A DNA stretch of 7,608 nucleotides, taken from NCBI GenBank assembly GCA_030591305.1, contig JAUVBI010000152.1, forward strand, positions 1 through 7,608, written 5' to 3'. A program made the position numbers and the translations under genes. Source of the stretch: Pseudomonadota bacterium (GTDB taxonomy: Bacteria > Pseudomonadota > Gammaproteobacteria > Pseudomonadales > Halieaceae). Positions 5,678-7,608 of the stretch are shown here, one piece after another (position 1 is the stretch's first letter; each line of letters starts with the position of its first letter). The notes below the pieces were generated by a model. That model saw only the letters and a program-made list of their open reading frames with translations, did no database searches and had not been told where the DNA came from.

Positions 5678-5936
5678 TGTGATGGGAGTGAAAGGAGGGT
5701 GGGTTAGTTAAGTCAGTTGAATTGGCTGCCGGTTGGCAGGCCTGCCTTGGAATCCCGGTCCGGCACGCATTGCCTTCCCCGGCGATAACCTTTCAGAAAG
5801 TTGTTCTATCCGGTCTTATGCAACGCATCGAAAATGGAAGACGCCAATCCGGGACTGAAAAGCAGCACTGAGCCGACTCATTATCCCTTACAGAGACAGG
5901 ATGCCTGTTTGATATGAGCCGGCCATTTAAACAGAG
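5678..5936. other. 259-bp gene-free gap between the regulator and HiPIP genes
   Basis: The two genes converge here. No ORF over about 25 codons with a ribosome site was found on either strand, and no strong terminator. The stretch holds a 12-bp perfect palindrome, GGCAGGCCTGCC, at 5735-5746 and a weak 5-bp hairpin, ACAGG-ATG-CCTGT, at 5896-5908. Confidence 0.5.
5735..5746. repeat. 12-bp perfect palindrome GGCAGGCCTGCC
   Basis: The two 6-base arms meet with no loop, so it is a poor RNA hairpin and not a terminator. It could be a dimer binding site or chance. It lies 58 nt after the regulator stop. Confidence 0.35.
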
Positions 5937-6272
5937 TTATTTAACCCCTTCGATGCCCCAGGAGTCACACCACCCGGTTTCATTTGTTGTGTCATCCATC
6001 ATTTCACAATCGCCACAGTGGCTATCGGCCCTGGGCGTGAAGAATGAACAGTTGCCGCACCTTTCATTCTCGTACGGGGATACTTCTCTGTAGTTAAGTG
6101 ATGCGTAGTTGCTAAAAACATCATCGAGGTTCGCGCAGACGGCCTCTTCGGCAGAAGCGACCGGAGCAATCAGCAGTGCAGCTCCGCCTGCAGCAGAGGC
6201 ACCCAGGGTAAATTTCAGTAGTTGTCTTCTTGACAACTGCGGCATCTTGCCGCGGCCCTTCCCACTTTCCAT
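5937..6272 (-). CDS. hip: high-potential iron-sulfur protein (HiPIP)
   Basis: HiPIP is a small periplasmic Fe4S4 electron carrier. In sulfur oxidisers it can pass electrons to terminal oxidases or a reaction centre. The 111-residue precursor has a Tat signal (S14-R15-R16-Q-L-L-K, hydrophobic run, cleavage likely after A39-S40-A41). The mature part is about 70 residues and strongly acidic. Cluster ligands are C72-G-N-C75-S-F-F, C89 and the G-W-C102-x-S-W motif near the end, with Y61 upstream as the expected tyrosine. Two further cysteines, C46 and C86, are not standard. The Tat route fits a protein exported with its cluster in place. Starts at 6272 (AGGA 9 nt upstream) and 6245 (GGGAAGGG upstream, MPQLSRRQ) are both plausible. 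It is transcribed toward the regulator gene and is not part of the sox operon, though the proximity suggests a shared role. Confidence 0.9.
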   Translation of the reverse strand: MESGKGRGKMPQLSRRQLLKFTLGASAAGGAALLIAPVASAEEAVCANLDDVFSNYASLNYREVSPYENERCGNCSFFTPRADSHCGDCEMMDDTTNETGWCDSWGIEGVK

Positions 6273-6310
6273 ATTAAGTTCATCCTGTTTTTGTAGACTT
6301 GAACACGTGG

Positions 6311-6339
6311 ATGCTGGCCCATTTTTGAGCTGCTGTCAA
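6311..6339 (-). promoter_or_regulatory. weak candidate promoter for the HiPIP gene
   Basis: On the minus strand a perfect TTGACA (6339 to 6334) is followed after 17 nt by CAGCAT (6316 to 6311), which keeps the key A2, A5 and T6 of a -10 box but no more. The predicted leader would be about 30 nt. Confidence 0.25.
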
Positions 6340-6373
6340 ATCCGTGTCGGGACGGTTTTGCTGGGCGCTTCCA

Positions 6374-6390
6374 CATCGCCAGCGGCGATG
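6374..6390. repeat. perfect 7-bp hairpin CATCGCC-AGC-GGCGATG
   Basis: A GC-rich stem with a 3-nt loop lies between the HiPIP gene and the insertion sequence, 102 nt upstream of the HiPIP start. No T-tract follows on either strand, so it is not a standard terminator. Its function is unknown. Confidence 0.4.
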
Positions 6391-6480
6391 AATCGGGCAA
6401 TTTTACCCTGCCCCGACCGCTCAGCGGCCGGCATGTCGTCGATTAGAGTAGTAGAGGTCGAGTTCCGATGATTGACTTCC

Positions 6481-6535
6481 TGTCAATGCGGGCGAGCTTG
6501 CACTATCCTATTAGCTCCACTTGCTTTGCCAATAA
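6481..6535 (+). repeat. left terminal inverted repeat of the IS1595-family element
   Basis: It starts TGTCAA, contains CTATCCTATTAGCTCCAC (6503-6520) and ends near CCAAT. It matches the right end with gaps and mismatches. The transposase frame is open through it, so an ORF call from 6468 would wrongly include terminal and flanking sequence. Confidence 0.6.
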
Positions 6536-6542
6536 CGTAACG

Positions 6543-7541
6543 ATGAACACCAGCAATAATGCCTCGGTTCAGCCACAAGGCGACTATCCACACAGTTTCA
6601 GCCAGTTCAGCGACCGGTTTGGCGATGAGCTGGCTTGTTTGCATTATCTTGAGCAGCTGCGTTGGCCGACGGGCTTCGTCTGCCCTGCCTGCGGTAAGGC
6701 CGGGGAATCGTACCGGTCCAGCCGCAACCGTTTAGTGTGCCCGTCATGCCGCCACCAATGTACGGCAACAGCGGGAACCATTTTTGATAAGACACGGACG
6801 CCGTTACGCACCTGGTTCGCAGCAATGTGGTATCTCACCAGCCTGAAATTTGGAGTCACCGCGCTGGAGTTACAGCAGGCCCTGGGCATTGGGAGTTACC
6901 AAACGAGCTGGGCTATGTTGCATCGTTTGCGCTTGGCAATGGCGCATTCCGCTCGTGAACCGTTGCATGGCTCGGTGGAAGTGGGTGAGGCCTATGTGGG
7001 TGTTCAAGTTGAACAACAATTGAGTTTACGGCCCGGTCGGAAACAAAAAAAACGGCCAACACCGAGGACCCTGGTCATTATGGCGGTAGAGATCGACATT
7101 CGGTCGAGTACTGGCCTCGGGCGGATCCGTCTTCGACGAATACCACACGCCGAAGAGCAGTACGTCGTTCCGTTTGTGTGCGAAACAGTCGAAACGGGCG
7201 CCCGGATCGATACTGACGGGACCAGGACCTGCCTGACACTCAGCAAGCATGATTATGAGCATCGCCGCCACGGCCATCTCGGTGACGACAGCCCTGCGCA
7301 AGTATCGATGCCCGGTGTGCATCGAGTTGCCCTGATGCTACAACAATGGTTGCAAGGAGCCCATCGAGCGCATCAGGCCGCGATGCGCGGTGAGCAGATT
7401 GATTACTACCTCAATGAATTTACTTTCCGCTTTAATCATCGCGCGTCAGGCTCGCGGGGCCTGCTATTTTACCGGCTCCTTCAGCAAGCTGTCGCAACTG
7501 AACCCGTGACCTATCGGGGCATCGTGAATCGAAATACCTGA
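6543..7541 (+). CDS. IS1595-family transposase, probably catalytically inactive
   Basis: With the start at 6543 the product has 332 residues. An ATG at 6468 is in frame but lies outside the element. Order of parts: a helical region with E37-Q-L-R-W41-P-T-G-F; a zinc ribbon C47-P-A-C50...C66-P-S-C69 with R-H-Q-C-T; then G-T-I-F-D-K-T-R-T-P-L-R-T-W-F; L-E-L-Q-Q-A-L-G-I-G-S-Y-Q-T-S-W; and an RNase H-like core ending Y-L-N-E-F-T-F-R-F-N-H-R. The family motif V-E-(V/I)-D-E-T-Y-V-G reads V-E-V-G148-E-A-Y-V-G, so the first catalytic Asp is Gly. The second, D226 in T-D-G, remains. The later block H-R-V-A-L-M-L-Q-Q-W-L-Q-G-A-H lacks the usual K of the L-K-R-W-L stretch. The frame is unbroken, so decay is by substitution. 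A domesticated role cannot be excluded. Confidence 0.88.
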   Translation: MNTSNNASVQPQGDYPHSFSQFSDRFGDELACLHYLEQLRWPTGFVCPACGKAGESYRSSRNRLVCPSCRHQCTATAGTIFDKTRTPLRTWFAAMWYLTSLKFGVTALELQQALGIGSYQTSWAMLHRLRLAMAHSAREPLHGSVEVGEAYVGVQVEQQLSLRPGRKQKKRPTPRTLVIMAVEIDIRSSTGLGRIRLRRIPHAEEQYVVPFVCETVETGARIDTDGTRTCLTLSKHDYEHRRHGHLGDDSPAQVSMPGVHRVALMLQQWLQGAHRAHQAAMRGEQIDYYLNEFTFRFNHRASGSRGLLFYRLLQQAVATEPVTYRGIVNRNT

Positions 7542-7587
7542 AAATTGCAAAAGGTGGAGCTAGCTAGATAGACCTGCCGGCTTGACA
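7536..7587 (-). repeat. right terminal inverted repeat of the IS1595-family element
   Basis: Read inward on the minus strand it begins TGTCAAGCCGGCAGG, then CTATCTAGCTAGCTCCACC (7572-7554) and TTTTGCAAT, ending around the transposase stop. Its outer TTGACA (7582-7587) reads outward on the plus strand and equals a consensus -35 box. Confidence 0.6.
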
Positions 7588-7608
7588 ACACGGTGGGTCA
7601 TGCACAAG

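Larger units (their letters stand above)
6481..7587 (+). mobile_element. IS1595-family insertion sequence, about 1.1 kb
   Basis: The element is defined by a transposase gene between imperfect terminal inverted repeats. Both ends begin TGTCAA reading inward (6481-6486, and the complement of 7582-7587). Inside each is a perfectly shared TAGCTCCAC (6512-6520 and the complement of 7554-7562), preceded by CTATC and followed by TTTG and CAAT. The left arm has about 6 more bases than the right between these blocks. The length of 1107 bp suits the family. The expected 8-bp target duplication is not seen: the 8 bp to the left are TGACTTCC and those to the right ACACGGTG. This suggests an old or rearranged insertion. 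Confidence 0.7.

Noticed and set aside
5896..5908. ACAGG-ATG-CCTGT hairpin as a terminator between the regulator and HiPIP genes
   Set aside because: A 5-bp stem with only TTT on one side and no T-tract on the other is too weak to call.
6334..6405. A second TGTCAA with GCTTCCAC and GCAATTTT further in, resembling a decayed IS end
   Set aside because: The spacing differs from both real ends and the shared words are short, so chance is the better explanation.
6109..6471. 120-codon plus-strand frame over the HiPIP gene and its upstream region
   Set aside because: It is antisense to the HiPIP coding sequence, shows no recognisable domain, and ends in the gap before the insertion sequence.
6468..6542. 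ATG at 6468 as the transposase start
   Set aside because: It lies 13 bp outside the proposed left IS end and the first 25 codons run through the terminal repeat. The ATG at 6543 is more consistent with the element.
1..7608. CRISPR array, tRNA, rRNA, toxin-antitoxin or phage-defence genes
   Set aside because: I looked on both strands and saw no repeat-spacer pattern, RNA gene or related protein motif.

Overview
This window carries most of a thiosulfate-oxidation (Sox) operon on the minus strand. It is followed to the right by a divergent ArsR-family regulator, a high-potential iron-sulfur protein gene and an IS1595-family insertion sequence. Gene content, gene order and moderate GC suggest a gammaproteobacterial (perhaps marine) sulfur oxidiser; the order is a weak guess because no rRNA or housekeeping gene is present. 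There are no tRNA or rRNA genes and no CRISPR array.

Layout, left to right; transcription of the Sox block runs right to left. Positions 1-5182 hold soxC-soxD-soxX-soxY-soxZ-soxA-soxK-like-soxB, and soxB runs off the left edge. The XYZA-K-B order is the one known from Chlorobium-type clusters, here preceded by soxCD. SoxX and SoxA (heme c proteins) load thiosulfate onto the C-terminal Gly-Gly-Cys-Gly-Gly arm of SoxY. SoxZ is its scaffold, SoxB hydrolyses off sulfate, and SoxC (molybdenum) with SoxD (diheme) oxidises the remaining sulfane sulfur. With soxCD present the expected pathway is complete oxidation to sulfate without sulfur globules.

The main anomaly is soxZ. Its sequence is clearly readable only by switching frame, because one base seems missing from an A tract (T on the plus strand) at 1731-1733. 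As written SoxZ stops after 45 residues, so the pathway is either broken in this strain or the base is a sequencing or assembly error.

Positions 5183-5377 form the divergent control region, with a GTTAG/CTAAC inverted repeat over a TATAAT on the soxC side and three GATTGA-type repeats spaced in multiples of 16 bp. The regulator (5378-5677) keeps the two cysteines of the SqrR/BigR/SoxR persulfide sensors. Positions 5678-5936 hold no gene that I can see.

The HiPIP gene (5937-6272, minus) encodes a Tat-exported Fe4S4 electron carrier that could take electrons from the Sox enzymes. Positions 6481-7587 are an IS1595-family element with imperfect terminal inverted repeats and an intact-length transposase. 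That transposase has lost its first catalytic aspartate, so the element is probably immobile.
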